A stretch of 64,000 nt of DNA from Piper betle (GCA_033002965.1 JAURVB010013163.1:1-64000); one strand, 5' to 3'; counted from the stretch's first letter, positions 11,596 through 25,300 are shown. The notes: generated from the letters alone by a model not told the origin. Numbers and translations are program-made.

Positions 11596-12833
11596 TTGTA
11601 GGTTTATTTAGCGGTCTTCTTTATTAGGATGTACTGATGATGTGAGCACACACAATAAGCATATATCATATAGAGATGTTAGTATTTTACTTAGTAGTGG
11701 GTTCGATGTAGGTTTTGGAGTCCGAGCTCACCGTAGAGGAGAGGACACACTTGGAGCTTGGACCATAGGTCCGTTATGACTCTTCTCACTTTTTATTGCT
11801 ATACTCTATTGCTGATTTGAATTTCAGATCGTAGGACATGTTAAGTGGTTGTTTTATCAGACCCCACTTATCATGGGTTATTTAGACGTATTTTACTTTC
11901 GTGATTAATAACCCTTAAGGATGAGACCCCTCAAGTCTAATTTCAAAAATAAGATCCACCACAAACAGTCTTCGGGCCTATTATATAAATCCCTTCCTAA
12001 GCCTATATATGATTTTCTTGAGTTTTTCGGTGAGATGTAAGACAAGGGAAAACCGACTACTACGTCTTAAAATAGGGCGCTTGTTAGTCAAAGCGGGCTC
12101 TAGATTTGGTGAGCGTTTGTTTCATTCCCAAGGGATTCTAAAACCTCTACTTTTGAGTTCCTCAAACCTAGAGAAGTGTGGAGGTTTACGGGTACTGCAC
12201 TACAGCACATGTTTTGACTTGTAGTTTTAAAGGGTACTGAAGGTGCATGCCTAAGAGTATTCTGCCTCTGTATTAAGTACCATGAGTGATATGGAGGATG
12301 TAGAGGGCTGAAAGAAAAGAAAGTGATGTTCCCACGCAAGGGATATTTTTTAAATTTGATGAAGCATGAGATGAGATAGAAAGGGAACGCTATTGCGTGA
12401 GGTCGACAGCTGCTAAGTAACACCCTTATGAGAGATTCTGTAAAGAAGTATATAAATGTTTTCACTTAATAGGAGGGTCAGCTCTCCCATGCTAGTTTGA
12501 CTATTAATTATTTCTGGACCAGTAACACTCATTACTAATATTTTTCATATTATATATGTAGGTTTTGTGATTTTGAGTCGGCTTTGGTGTGAGGAAAAAT
12601 AAACCCTACATACACTTGAGCTCAGCGCAATTATTTTCTTTTATACTTTTACTTATATTTGATATATTTTTGACTCGTATTTAATGATGTCTTCTATTCT
12701 CTTGACGCCAAACGGGCTACTACTTCGATCTATATTATTAATCGAGTTTTATAAATCAACTGCTTTAGATATGACTCGACTCGATCACGACATTTCTGAT
12801 CCAGTTCTTAGGTGAACCGAAATCGGTCTAACA
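11596..12833 (+). mobile_element. Degenerate LTR fragment (3' half of the solo-LTR family)
   Basis: The segment parallels 33492-34700 and, more distantly, 54200-55690. Shared landmarks in order are GTGAGCACACAC, the CATGTTAAGTGG / CCCCACTTA region, TTCGGGCCTATTATATAA, AGAGAAGTGTGGAGG, CTTATGAGAGATTCTGT and GACCAGTAACAC. It ends in TCTAACA where the complete LTR ends GTGTTACA. No internal retrotransposon sequence is attached. Confidence 0.65.
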
Positions 12834-13404
12834 AATAAAGGGTGCTTATCTTTCTTTAAAATGACACAAATGCTGCATAAAAATGTAATAGTAGAGTAGT
12901 GGGCTTTCGCTTATTGCTTTGTTGGATTTGGCCTAATGCACATGTGGTGGACTTGAACGTGCAAAACGCGGCGACCCAATTATAATAAAAATTTTCTCCA
13001 TAGTCAGTCCTATTGCTTATTTTTCGTCAAAATTGGTAATCAAATTATATCACAATTCACAAACATTTCGAACTTACAAATTCCAAATCCCAATTTTATT
13101 GTAGATATCAAACTTTTGCACAATTTAATCCTGATTTGAAACTTTTGGCCAAGTTATTATAAAATTCACTTGATGAAACACATCATTAATATTTTGAATC
13201 GAACATTTGGACGTCCATATATATTTATCATACCGAGTAAATATCAACCAGCTCTCCTTATTTAATTAAAGTCACCTCATAATTTTGTCCTCAAACTTAT
13301 CACACTCAAGAATCTAGGTTAAATTGGATCGACTTAAATATGCAATAAAATAATAATAATAATATTTTGACAAATAATAACAACAATAACACAATAACAA
13401 TAAC

Positions 13405-13435
<31 letters not shown>

Positions 13436-13722
13436 TTTACCTCTGAATTTTGTACTCAAACTTATCACACTCAATAATCTAAATTAAATTGGGTTGATTT
13501 AAATATATAATAAAATAATAATAATAATATTTTAATAAACAATAACAATAATAATAATAATAATTATTATTATTATCATTAAGGGTAAAACCGTAAAAGC
13601 CATAAATAAACCTCCCAATAAGAATAGCTTCTTCCTCCCCAAACCTCCACACCCTTGGAGGTGGTCGGATCTTCGCCATTGCCGCCCACTTCCTCCTCCG
13701 TTGCAAGCTTTCGGTGGGTGGG
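12834..13722. repeat. Intergenic with duplicated (AAT)n microsatellite block
   Basis: A unit containing AACTTATCACACTCAA, a TTAAATTGG(A/G)T motif and an (AAT)n tract occurs at about 13288-13433 and again at 13455-13560. The second tract runs straight into its complement (ATT)n at 13560-13577, giving a short perfect hairpin. The rest is AT-rich with no gene. The stretch ends in the 5' region of the gene at 13723. Confidence 0.7.
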
Positions 13723-16034
13723 ATGGAGCAGGTGGCCTCCCTGTTCGATAAAGTCAAGGCCTTTGCCAACTCCACCGAGGCTTTCTTCAAGGATTCGGTA
13801 CCCAGAGCCACCAACTTCAAGCGCCGGTGCTCGTTTTGATTCCTACTCTGCTCGCCCTTTTGCTCTTGACTTGTGTGTTTCATGCCCTTTTTTTCGTTCT
13901 TCTATGTATATATGCTGGCTTCTTTTTAATAGGTGACAAGATGATGCCTATGTTGTATTGTGGAGATTAGAAATGTATTTGATTGTGACTTGCGTTTAGC
14001 TCAGGGTTTCTGTTGTAGTGTGGAGATTAGTATTGTGGACGATTGTGATTTTGTCTATAGCGATGAATAATTTTATGAAGCAAAGTGTTTGTGGGTAGTA
14101 AGTTTGGCCTTTTTGGAGATTAGGATTGTAGCTTTTATGTGTTGAAGTGGGAAAATTCGAGCATCCTTACCCACGAGAAAATTGGTATGATCTTCTATAT
14201 CTATTTGTTTTTGAACAAATAATTGGTTTTGATGTTCTCATCATTGACCAACCAATTGCATTACTTATCAGATAAAAAATATGTTAATAGAGTAGTAGTT
14301 GGTGCGTTTGTGCATTTCACTACAAATTTAACAATAAGAGTTAAGGCTAAGAAAAATGAAGACTTATTCTTTATTCATGGGGTACTTTGGTCATGAGTCA
14401 TGACCAGGGGCAGGTAACAAAGTTTATAGGGTTAGAATGTTGGGTAAGGATGTGCTCTTTCTTATGTGTAAGAATCCCAGGTGGTTCTCTTTGGGGTTAT
14501 TGATAATGACTCACTATTAGTCTATAGCTTTTATTTGTCGTAGTATGAGACATGAAGACCATAGTAAAACAGATACGATTTCACCACTGGAAGACTATAT
14601 ATTTTTTGTTGTCTTTTAGATGCGTGACGATGTAATTGTAATGATTACGATCATATTCGCAGATTGAAATATTGAAACGTTTGCAGAGGGAATCATTTTC
14701 TGATCTGATGAAACTGAGGGAGAGGCAGGATAAAGTAGGAAAAGTGCTTTCTTTCTATAAGAATGGCAAATGTGGCCCATTCCAACAAAATGCGACCCAT
14801 GTAAGGGGAGAAATTGATGTGATTGGAGCTTTGGTTCTGTCAAACAGCAATAGCAATGATGGACAGACAACCAATGCATTATGTGAGGCCAGAATCAGGA
14901 CTGGTATCCATTCAAAGTTCGTTTTTGAGACAATTGTGAGGCAAAAAGACAATTTTGTGGCCGAACTTGCAAGCAATGAGAATGAAGAAGGCAGCTTTGG
15001 ATGGCTTCAGAAGCTCATTGATTTTATCAAAATTAGCATACTCGGCAAATGTCAATGATCATTTTTCTGTTGTAGCAGTGCCAATGGGTGCTCGGTATGA
15101 CGATATAGAAATGGGTTCAAAACCCCTCCCGGTAAACACTTCATAGCTGTGATAATGTTTGGAAAAAGTTGTTTTGATGTATATTGATATATATAGTTGG
15201 CATATATTATCATGTTGGGGTTCTATACTATAATGATTTAAACTCAAAGCTATGCTTAGTAATCTGTTCTGCATTCTGATTAAGTAAATTAAAAATACTT
15301 AAGGGGAGGGTAATGGAAAACTGTGCAACCTGTTTGCAGGAATTATTCATTGGAATGATTCTTTGTCGTCTGCTCCAATTTTTGCTTCTTTTATGAAATT
15401 TTATTCATTTACAGGGAGTACGCTTAACTCAATTTTCACCGTACTGGCCTCCTCTATTTGACCAAATCCATGACTGTGGTGCCGGTTTAATCATGAAGGG
15501 ATCACTGTTCAATGCTTCTTTGGGTGGACTTTTGTCGTGGCTGGGGCCTCAGTCTAATGATGTTAGTTGATTTGTTAGTATCTGGGAAAGGTCACATACC
15601 ATTCATTAGAAGGAACAAAGCTTTCCGTAGTGGGTCTTCACCAAATGCTGGGATCACAATCTCGGCAGGCATGGCTTGGACCTTTTATGGCACCTTTAGG
15701 CAATTTGAAGTTTCCTGGTAACAATGTCGACGATTCAGCTTCTTCAATATCTTTGGTTGCTTGAATCTGAAATAGATGAGAGTTCAAAAATCAATGGCTG
15801 GGTGGAATGGCAGAGAACACATCCAAATCACTTGCAGTGGTCATTTTTTTTGTCTGATACACCGGAGGATGTGATTGGTTGGGGTTTTAGGATTGGCGGA
15901 ATGGCAGGGCAGAGCAAAATGATTGTCAAATGGAAGCTTTTCTGAACTGCAACATGGGTAATAGGTTTACTTTCCGACCAGGTTTTGTGTATTCCATCTC
16001 AGATAGAGGTCGATTGCCTACAATAATGTTCTGA
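13723..16034 (+). pseudogene. Conserved plant protein of unknown function, disrupted by frameshifts
   Basis: The pattern is that of a three-exon gene. Exon 1 starts at the ATG at 13723 (MEQVASLFDKVKAFANSTEAF). Exon 2 begins after the AG at 14661-14662 with IEILKRLQRESFSDLMKL and contains KVLSFYKNG, THVRGEIDVIGAL and RIRTGIHSKFVFET. Its frame shifts near 15000-15025 into SKLAYSANVNDHFSVVAVP. Exon 3 begins after the AG at 15413-15414 and contains LGKVTYHSLEGTKLS, then in another frame ESEIDESSKINGWVE and LSDTPEDVIGWGFRIGGMA, then NCNMGNRFTFRPGFVYS up to the TGA at 16032-16034. The text resembles a widely conserved plant-only family that I know only as uncharacterised. At least three frame changes argue for a pseudogene. 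The exon 1 donor is uncertain (GTACCC after 13797 fits the phase). Confidence 0.6.
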
Positions 16035-17551
16035 ACAAGCTCGTCACTATGACAATTATAACAGATGAAGGTATGCAACAGGGAAGTACAGCACCAGTAG
16101 AATGTTAGTGTCTTGCTATGGAAAATCTATGCTCATCTCAATTCTAGCTTTATGCACACCAGATGTATTCTTGATAAGGGTTTTTTGACTTGAATTATGA
16201 CTGCCAGTAGACATGCTCCTATTAACATTTAACTGCCTCGACAGAATATAGTGAGGCGGACAAAGTTCATATCATGATAGCATAGGACACAATTGGAGGC
16301 TCTTGTCACAACTGCTGAGGTTTGCACAAAATGCAAAATGGAGATTTCTCAAGACATTTTGGTATCTGACATTTGCTTTTGGAGAATGAATGGTCACTTT
16401 GATAGTACTTGTTTGGCGCTTTTGGGTGATCACATGTAAACAGAGGCTTTGGTAATTGCATGGCTAGAATATGCAACTAATAGAAGATTTGGTAAAATTT
16501 TGATGGATTCTAGAGAAGCCCATTGGAAGAGGAAGTCATATTGATGGGATGATTTGAACCTTGATTTGGGGTTGGACCTTGGAACAAGTTGAGTAATAGA
16601 CATGGTAAGGTTGATAGCCTCGTTGGGTCCTCATTAAAGATTTCTGCCCACACAATTTCGTGTTCTTGTCTAAAATTCTTCCGGAATCTATTTGTTAAAG
16701 CATGATGTGAGCATTCAAGTAAAACTGCAAGCTCCCCATATTTATGGACCTTCTCTTTTCCCTTTCTCAACTTTATTAAGCAATTGCTTCTTTATGTTCT
16801 ATTCTTTTGACCCATGTATATAACGAAAGATATCAACTGAATAGAACCCAGTTTCGCCTTCTTTCTTCATTCTTTAGTTTTGCTTTTACTGCAAAGTCTG
16901 AGTTGTGTTCTTGTCTAACCCCTTTATAATCTGATGAAGGTCTCTGATATTTCCTTCAACTCTAATGTTTGTTAGAAGGATATTTTACAGATTATTGTAT
17001 CATTGCTGCCATATGGGTACAAAATATGAAACGCCATTTTCTGTATGGAATAAATCGATATCGAGAATACTCATTTGATATATGAAATATTTTAAAAGTA
17101 TCTCAAATACTTGCCAGAGATTTTTAACAAGTCACATGAAGTGATCGTTATATTGAGTGAATCCATCATACTTTTGTTGTATGAGTGAGATCCAAATGAA
17201 ACCACAATCTGAATTGAATTATAAATCTCATTATATACACCACCTTAGGATCAATAATCATAACAAATCACAAACTCTTCAATCTTCACAATGATGAGGG
17301 AAGACCATGAGATGCAGGCCTTTTGAGTTATGACCCTTAGAAATCAAATCCCCCATCCATGTCTACTAGAAGATGCATAAGTTGGTCATCTTATTAAGGA
17401 TGGCATGCATTATTAGACTCCATCCCATAAAGAGGGAGGAAAGAAAAGGCAAACTAACAAATGGTCCAACTATCCACCACGTGCCTCTTTGATACAAGCC
17501 AACACAAGCCATTGAATTGTGAGGAACGGTGGCCAAGCTAGCGAGGCCCAT
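16035..17551. other. Intergenic; one unexplained minus-strand ORF
   Basis: Mostly unremarkable. On the minus strand, 16770-16510 is open for 86 codons (including KVHKYGELAVLLECSHHALT). I do not recognise it and see no start context or splice pattern, so I do not call it a gene. Confidence 0.4.
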
Positions 17552-20013
17552 AGTTGCAAAAATCAGAATCAGGGTCTGAATCGGTTTCCAAGGGAGTCAG
17601 TGAATCGGATCGAATTGGTCTGAATCGGTTTGAATTGGTCTGAATTGGTCAGGAATCGGTTTAGTTGAATCGATCCAAATCGGTCTTATACAAAAATTTC
17701 AACTTAGTTAAAATCAGTGGGTTATTAATTGTCGAACATGTCATTCTGATGGTTTAAATTATTTGGAGTTAGTTATTATTTTTGACTCAAGTTGAAGTCG
17801 AGTCAACTTTTAATTACGAAAATGCCACTTATTATTTCTCCCCCCGACCCTATTCTCTCTCCCCGACGCCGCTGCCGCTGCCCACCCCACCTCGTCCCCC
17901 GCACACCCGCCGATTGCCACCGCCGCCCTGCTGCCCCCCACTAGCCCCACCCGTCCCCCACCCCCTGCCCCGCCCCGCCGCCCACTTCCCTGCTCCCCCG
18001 CCCTGCCCATCCCCTGCTCACCTTACCATTGCCCCCAGTGTAAAACCCGCGATCCAAGTCAGGGTTTTATGCTTATGAACCGATTGGGTCAGTGATCGGT
18101 TCAAGTCGAGTTAGTTTTAGAACACGCGTACTGAACCGACGTTGGTCGCATGTATGAGCTACGAGGTCATGTGTACCAAAGTATGTGATGATAACATCAT
18201 GAATACAGTAGAAAAGAATGAGTTATCATAATATATGCGAGTATGCTAGTTAATTTTTTTATCTTTATATATAGTGGATCATAGAATTAGTTTTAGGCCG
18301 TTTACCGTGTCAAGATGAGTTATGGGGCAGTTTGGGTTGGTTAATTGTTGTAGAGCATGTCATTGTGATGTTGAGGTGTGCAATATGTTTTATAGGATTT
18401 TCCCCTATTTTTTGGTATTTTTTTGGGAATTATTATGAACTAGTTATTATTGTGACTCGAGTCAAGTTTTATTTACAAATTTGCCACTGAACACCCTTAC
18501 ACCATTTCTCTCCATCGACACTTCTCTTTCCCGTCCAAACCCTTGCCGCGCCGCCCCTTTTGCTTGTCGTCGTTGCTGCCGCCAATGCTCGCCTCTGCCG
18601 CCGATCGTCGTTGCCAAGCTCTGCAGCGGTGTTTCCGTGCCGCCCTGAGCACTCGGGATTGTCGCCCGGCCTCCACGACTCGTAGGAAGCTGTACCCTTG
18701 TGCCGCGCTTCTATCGCAGATTGCGCTGCCGGCGCTCGTCGCCGCTGCGATCTATTGGTCGGCTCGTCACCTTTGACCCTCGAGCGACCTTCCTCGACCG
18801 GAGTGGAGGCCATCGCCGCCCAGGCTAGCCGGATCTAGTCACCCACCACCGAACGCCTCTATTTTAGCCATTTTCCGGCGAGTCGCCACCTCCACCGACC
18901 ACGTCGACGTCATAGACACGTTGGGCTTAGTTGAGCCGGTTCCAACGGTACTCAATATCCCTGCTATTCCGCCAGTAGACGCCGTGAGCGACTGCTGCCA
19001 GAAAACCGCCGGAAAGTTGCCGAAAAACCATTGAAACCGCTGGAACCCTACCGGAAAACCGGATTCGCTGGAATTCAGTGGATCTTCCGTGGAGCTCATC
19101 CAGTCAAATCCAATCGAACTTTGGACGCTGATGAGCGCCGAATTCAAGCTCTGAGACGCGCGACAAAACTCCTATCTGTCGTCAATTGCCAATGACGTGA
19201 GGTATAATTATTTCCGATTTAATTATTTGAAAATGATGATTGTTAGCACAACATGCTTAGATTGATTAATTGATGTGATTAATGCCTAATTATGGATGAA
19301 GTGATAACTGACATGATTTGATTAATTGTGAATGAATGGTAAGTGATCTAATGAGGTAAATTAAATTTGAGCATGCTAATTGACTATGATGTAACTTATA
19401 AAAACATAATAAAATTGGTATGAATAGGATGAGTTCGAATTATTTTCACATTGATGATTGTTGATTGTGATGCATGATGGTTGTGAGTGTGTTGATCATG
19501 ACAAGTTTGATGCATCATTCAGTTAGCGGGCGTTAGCTTCTACATTTGATGTGTAGGTATGGAATAGGAGCTCGCCGCCTAGGTGCGATGACACGCTTGG
19601 AGTTTCTACCAGGTCCGTTTAGGATTCGTCTCTATTTTTATGCTCTAATCTATTGTATGGTTGTTGGTAATGCCTACAGGACGGGTTAAGTAGAGTTTTA
19701 TCGGATCCCACTTAACTCGGGCCATTGATCGCGCACCGGCCTGCCACCCCCAGCCCCCTATCACCCCGTCGCTGCCCTCGCCGCTTGCCCTTGCCGCCCC
19801 GTCGTCCCCCTGCCACCGTTGCCCCCCTAGCACCCCCCTCGCCGCCGCCGTCCAGAATCAGCTCAAATCGGCAGATTCCATAATCAGCTTGAATCGGTCG
19901 ATTCACGGACCGATTTGAGCTGAAGACGTATTTACCAAATTTTTTAACTTGGATTACCTCCGATCCGATTTAAATCAGCCAATTCCGAGTGGAATCCGCT
20001 GATTTTTGCAACT
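17552..20013. mobile_element. TIR element with GC-rich interior, interrupted by an LTR fragment
   Basis: The ends form a perfect 15-bp inverted repeat: AGTTGCAAAAATCAG at 17552-17566 and its complement at 19999-20013. Flanking 9-mers GAGGCCCAT and CAGGCCCGG share AGGCCC, a possible imperfect target duplication. Inside each end are clustered AATCGG/GAATCAG words. The core (about 17840-18032 and 19735-19850) is extremely C-rich and non-coding in character. The core is split by an LTR fragment at 18033-19731. Size and ends suggest a Mutator- or hAT-type non-autonomous element, and no transposase is visible. Confidence 0.6.
18033..19731 (+). mobile_element. 5' portion of a solo-LTR-family LTR, nested in the TIR element
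   Basis: It begins TGTAAAACCCGCGATCC, matching the start of the complete LTR at 52726, and stays parallel through the CGAGTCAAGT motif, the C/G-rich block, the GCCGGAAAACC repeats, AGGTATAATTA and the TTAGCGGGCGTTAG...GGTACGGAGTAGG-like section. It breaks off just after CACTTAACTCGGGCCAT (54387-54404 in the complete copy). The 3' part of the LTR is missing. Confidence 0.75.
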
Positions 20014-22243
20014 CAGGCCCGGCCCAGCTCAAGCTCACAACATGCAGTGGAGGAAAGGCCAAAAAATATATAGATGGCGATGGCCAATTCCCCTCTTACC
20101 AACTTATGTTGATAGAACTTTTGGGCATGCATGCACCATTGATCATGAAGGGAGAAATGGGTAAGGAATTCTGTCTTCCTCAAGCAAGTAGGTAATAGCA
20201 AACAATCCAATGAGTATATGTACATATCCATAAACATTTTATACAAAAGGAGTGGGGATGAACCTTGGCCATTTCTTAATATCCCATGCTGTTCCTGTTG
20301 CAATTTATGCCATTATAGTTTATGTGTGTTCTTCACTTCACAAAAGGATAGCACCAAGAGCAGCCCCACATGAGATAGAGCATGCTATTGTAGGTGGTGT
20401 TGATGTTATTGTCTGGCTTTCCACTCAAACATGCACCCATTCATTTCTATTTTGTCCACGCTCAAACTTGCTAGAGGGGATAAATGTGATCTTTTGTGTC
20501 TCTTTGTGATTAAACAAATGATGATTGTATTGGTTAGCATGTGAAGAATTAAACACTAAGCATTCATATTGACCAACCAATTTGGCATTCTATACATATG
20601 CAATGGAGTATGATAGTAGAATGGTGATGGTAGTCTCATTAAATTAAGTAAGCCTCACTCAAAGTTATTAACATAATTAATAAATGGGATCAAGTTGATC
20701 TTATTTGTTTGTCTCAAATTTGTGCTTAAACTATTTTATGGGTTCCATATATCATGATCACAAAGGTAGATAATTGAGTACCTAACAAGTGCTCTGTTGA
20801 ATTTGGACTGCCCACCCATCATGGTGTCACAATAATAATACTAAAAAATAACAGTTAGTCTCTAACCTCAGCCTCATAAATAGTAATTTGAATCTTTGTA
20901 ACCTAAGATTTAGACACAACCATTTTTATTTTAATAAGTTAACATTTTTTAATCTAATTAATTAAACATTTTACTAAGAATCGAATTTTATGTCTTAGTA
21001 CGTGAACAAATAGAAAATAAATTATTTCTCTTAGGGAATAAATGCAATTAATATTTATTTGCCATGACCTGTGGCGGATCAAGTTCAACTCTTTTCCTTC
21101 GATACCATGCAATTTTTTTTAAGTTGGTTAATTTTTAGAAGCAAAAATTGTAAAGATGGGAAGAAATTAAGGATATCGATAATTTTTAAAATGGTTAACC
21201 ACTTTCAATTTTGAACAAAAATTAATTATTATTATTTAAATAATAATCTTTGTGACTCTGAGTTAACTTTGAGTTGACACTTACTGAGTTTAATCCGAGC
21301 CCAAATTTTTAAACTATGCAGAAGATAACTCCAACCTTAAATTACATGGCCAAATCATACAATTTTAGATTTAACTAAATAGAAGGTTTAATTTAGGATT
21401 TGCTATTTAATAGTTAAATATTGGACTCTAAGATCATTACTAATTATAGAGAATTTTAATTTTCAAAGCATACTCAAATATGTTGGAACTGTTGAAGCAT
21501 GATACCAACACTTTCAAGTTTCAACTCCTCAAAAGTATTAAATCTTTGACTTATTAGCTTAATGATTGAGACTAACAATCAAAATGGGGCCACTATCTTA
21601 TAGAATTTGTTAGTGGTTTATACCTTGTCGCCATCTTATATCCCATAAATCTTAGTTCTTAGTTTAAAAAATGATATATTAAAGAGCAAATAAAAAGATT
21701 ATCTAAAAATTAAGTTATACATATCTTTAATCTGATCACTACAGGACCGAATTGGATTAAATCGGATTATTATTCGATCTTTTTCATCGACATGATACAA
21801 GTGAGTTTGATGGTTCTGATTTAAAACAAAGGCAATTTATAATCTCTTTGTAAGTTTGGATTATAGATAAACTAAGCTAGATGTTGTGTTATGCGCGACT
21901 TATACAAGATAAATTTAATTTTATACATAAAGTCTCATTGAATAAGGAGAAACACGGTAATAATTTAAGATTTTTTATGATTTTTAAGAATTTAGATTAG
22001 TCAAGTTTAAACTCGTGACAATCTGCGTGAGGGCTATTTTTATTATATTTTTAAAAATTTTCTTATCTTTTGATTAGTTAAATTTCTTATTTGAGTTCCA
22101 CCAGCACAGCCAAGTTGGTTGTGCTGGTGGCAAATTAAATAAAAACAAAAAGTTTATAGGTTATTAGTGTATATATATATATAAAAGCATCTCCCTTCTC
22201 AATAGTTTCCAACCCTCCAAAACCAAACAAAAAATTTATAGGT

Positions 22244-22274
<31 letters not shown>

Positions 22275-22386
22275 ATCAACACAATGAATGTTTCTGAAGC
22301 AAATCTTGTCTACTATTGCAAAAGATGAAGGCAAGGGATGGACTGGCAGAGGGAGAGAGGAGCTCTCGCCAGGGATGGGGCGGCAG
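20014..22386. other. Intergenic, AT-rich; (TA)n at 22247-22274
   Basis: No gene recognised. Short ORFs at 19989-20195 and 20252-20509 lack any family character. Near the CNL pseudogene a short motif, AATTTATAGGTTATTA (or AGTTTATAG...), occurs twice (22150 and 22232), each followed by a TA repeat. Confidence 0.5.
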
Positions 22387-25300
22387 CTAAGGGAGCTTGA
22401 TCAATAGACTACGAGGAAGATAAGCTACCAGAACTAAACCCACATCCGTCGCAATCACTTTGAATGCCCTGTCCGTTAATTTGAATGTCTTGTCCATTAA
22501 TTCGAATGAGAGGGATGTGTGCGATTTCGGGCCAGAGCAGCACCTCCCACTTAGCTCGGGGCAGTTCCGGGTGTTTAGTTGCTGTAAATCCGTGAGATGC
22601 GTGAGCTCCTCAGGGAGAGACCTCAAGCAAGGGAGATCGGCAAGTATGAGCATTCGCACGGCAGTGTTGTGGAGGAGGAGGCTGCCAGGAAGTTCCGTCG
22701 CCATCTCACCAATAACAACACAAATCAAGGGTTCATCAGCGTCCTCCGTTAATTTGGCTTTCCAACCAATTATGGCAATCATCTCGTAGAGGGAATGAAT
22801 TGGGGAAAGCTCCTATAATTTGACGTTCCGAGCACCACTACGAATGTAATTCCATTCGAGTAACAGATTACGAAGACTAGTCTTCTCCTTTAGAACTGCA
22901 TCCACCTCACCTCTGCTCCCCACCTCCTCCAAGTTGAATATATGGAGAGATTCCGCTCTGATATTCATACCTCCCAGCTCTCCGATGTTGCTGCGGCATC
23001 CTCCTCCTCCACTACTACTACTACCTCCTCCTGCATCTCTACTAGCAGCCACTACTGTGAATCTGTCTAATATCACCACCACATCCTTTCGCCTCCCAAT
23101 TCCATTTGGTAACTTTTTCAATCCACGACACCCTTCAACATTCAATCGTCTTAAAGTGGTCATTTCAAAGATCCCCTCCGGCAATTCCTCTAAATGAGAG
23201 CAATCACTCAGGTTGATTACCTGAAGATGTGGAAGGGAAACAATTGTTTTGGGCAAGTTCACTAACGACCTGCACCCTTCAACATTCAATTGTCTCAAAC
23301 TCGAAAGGTCCTTCAATTCCGGCAATTCCTCTAAACGAGAGCAATATCTCAGGTTGATTTCCTGCAGATGTGGAAGGGAAACAATTGTTTTGGGCAAGTT
23401 CACTAACGAATCACACCAGCTAACATTCAATTGTCTTAACCTCGAAAGGTCCTTCAATTCTGGCAATTCCTCTAAACAAGAGCAACACTCGCAAGTTGAT
23501 TACCTGCAGATGTGGAAGGGAAACAATTGTTTTGGGCAAGTTCACTAACGAATCACACACTTCAACATTCAGATGCCTCAAGTGTACTAGCTTCCCAAGG
23601 TGCTCCCATGAATGACGACCAACACTACAATTTCTTAATTTCAGCACCCTAACGCTCTTCAACGACTTGAGTACTGTATCAATTGGCTCGCGATGACCAA
23701 CTGGAATAAGAGAGAGTCCGCACATTTTCAACTCCGGCTAAATTGATGTCCCCTATTAACATTCCTCTTACTACACAGTGGCGAGCACCGGCAAGCTGGC
23801 TCAAGGCATTATTATTATTGTTTGCATCGTCATTTCCTGATGAAACTATGATGCGACACTCTTCTTTGGTCACCCATTGAGCAAGGTCGTGTACAAGATC
23901 GTGCATCTTGCATCTCCTTATGGTGCCATCGTCATCTCTTTCCGGCTCCTGGAACATAGAACGAGCCAATAGCTCCTCGAAACATTCTTCTCCAACTTCT
24001 TCCTCTCTTCGCCCATCATTTACGACAATATAGCCTTGAGACACCCACAACCTTATCAACTCATCTTTTTCCAGTAAAGTATCTTTCTCGAAAATAGAGC
24101 AATAGCCGAAGCAATTCTTTAGTTGTGGGGTTAACTCTGTGTAGCTCAACATCAAGGCAGGTAAAATGCCTTCATCAGGTTGTGGCAAATCCCATATTTT
24201 ACTGTTTCGGACCATTTCCCATTGTTCTCTTGTCGGTCGTCTACCTCTAACGGCACTCGCCACAGTTTTCACCGCCAAAGGCAGACCACCACATTTTCCC
24301 ACAATTTCTCTGCCAATATCCATTAAAGGTTCGTACTCTTCCTCCATCCCCTGCTCAACAACTACCTTCTTAAAAATTAACAAGCATTCATCTTCATTTA
24401 AGCCCTTCAATTCATGTGTGTAAGCACTTCTAATCTCAGCTACGACTCCTGTATTTCGGGTGGTGATAACAATTCTACTACCCTTTGCCCCTTGGTTTAG
24501 AATCTCCTGCAATGGCTCCCATTGGAGATAGTGCTCTTTCCAAACATCATCCAGAATCAAAAGGTATTTTCTATCTTTTAGCATTTCTGCTGAGTTGTTC
24601 CCTCCGTGATGGCTTAACACTTTCGCCCCAACTCTCAATCATACTTTTCATAATGTCTTCCCTATTGAAGGCCTCACCAACACACACCCACATACACTTA
24701 TCAAAGTGCTCTTTGACTCTTTCATCATTGAATACAGATTTAGCTAGAGTTGTTTTCCCCAACCCACCCATACCCGATATGAATATGGTAGGGACCTTAT
24801 CTGATCCGCTTCCACAAGTCACTGATCCTTCTTCGCTTATAAGTTTAGTGACCAAGGTTTTCTTATCTTCATCTCGACCAATCACACTAGTTTCATCTAC
24901 CCAAGACTCGCGATCTCTCTCCTCCCTCATTCTTCTTACACTAGTTTGATCGACCAAAGAATCGGTTCTTCTCTTCTTCCTCATTCTTCTTACACAGGTA
25001 TCATCACTAAACCCATACCTTTCCTTTTCTGTTGCTATTTGTTCCAACCGACTTTTAATTTCATCAACTCTTTCTCGGTATTTAAGGTGCCGGAATGGAT
25101 GCTTTATAAGAGAGGTCAAATTAGAAGACGAGGAATTTCTTACTTGATGATCTCCAAAGCATATCCTCCACTCCTCTAGCAGGTCTTCGAGGTCGTATGC
25201 TACGCCCTTGAGCTTTTGCAGCCAGCCCCTCACGGATTCCTCACTGATCTGCCTCGTCTCAGCATCTTGAAGCACGTTCTTGATAGCAGAGAATTCACTG

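Noticed and set aside
13479..13883. Minus-strand 134-codon ORF
   Set aside because: It ends in poly-Tyr/Asn from the (AAT)n tract and overlaps the first exon of a recognisable plus-strand gene.
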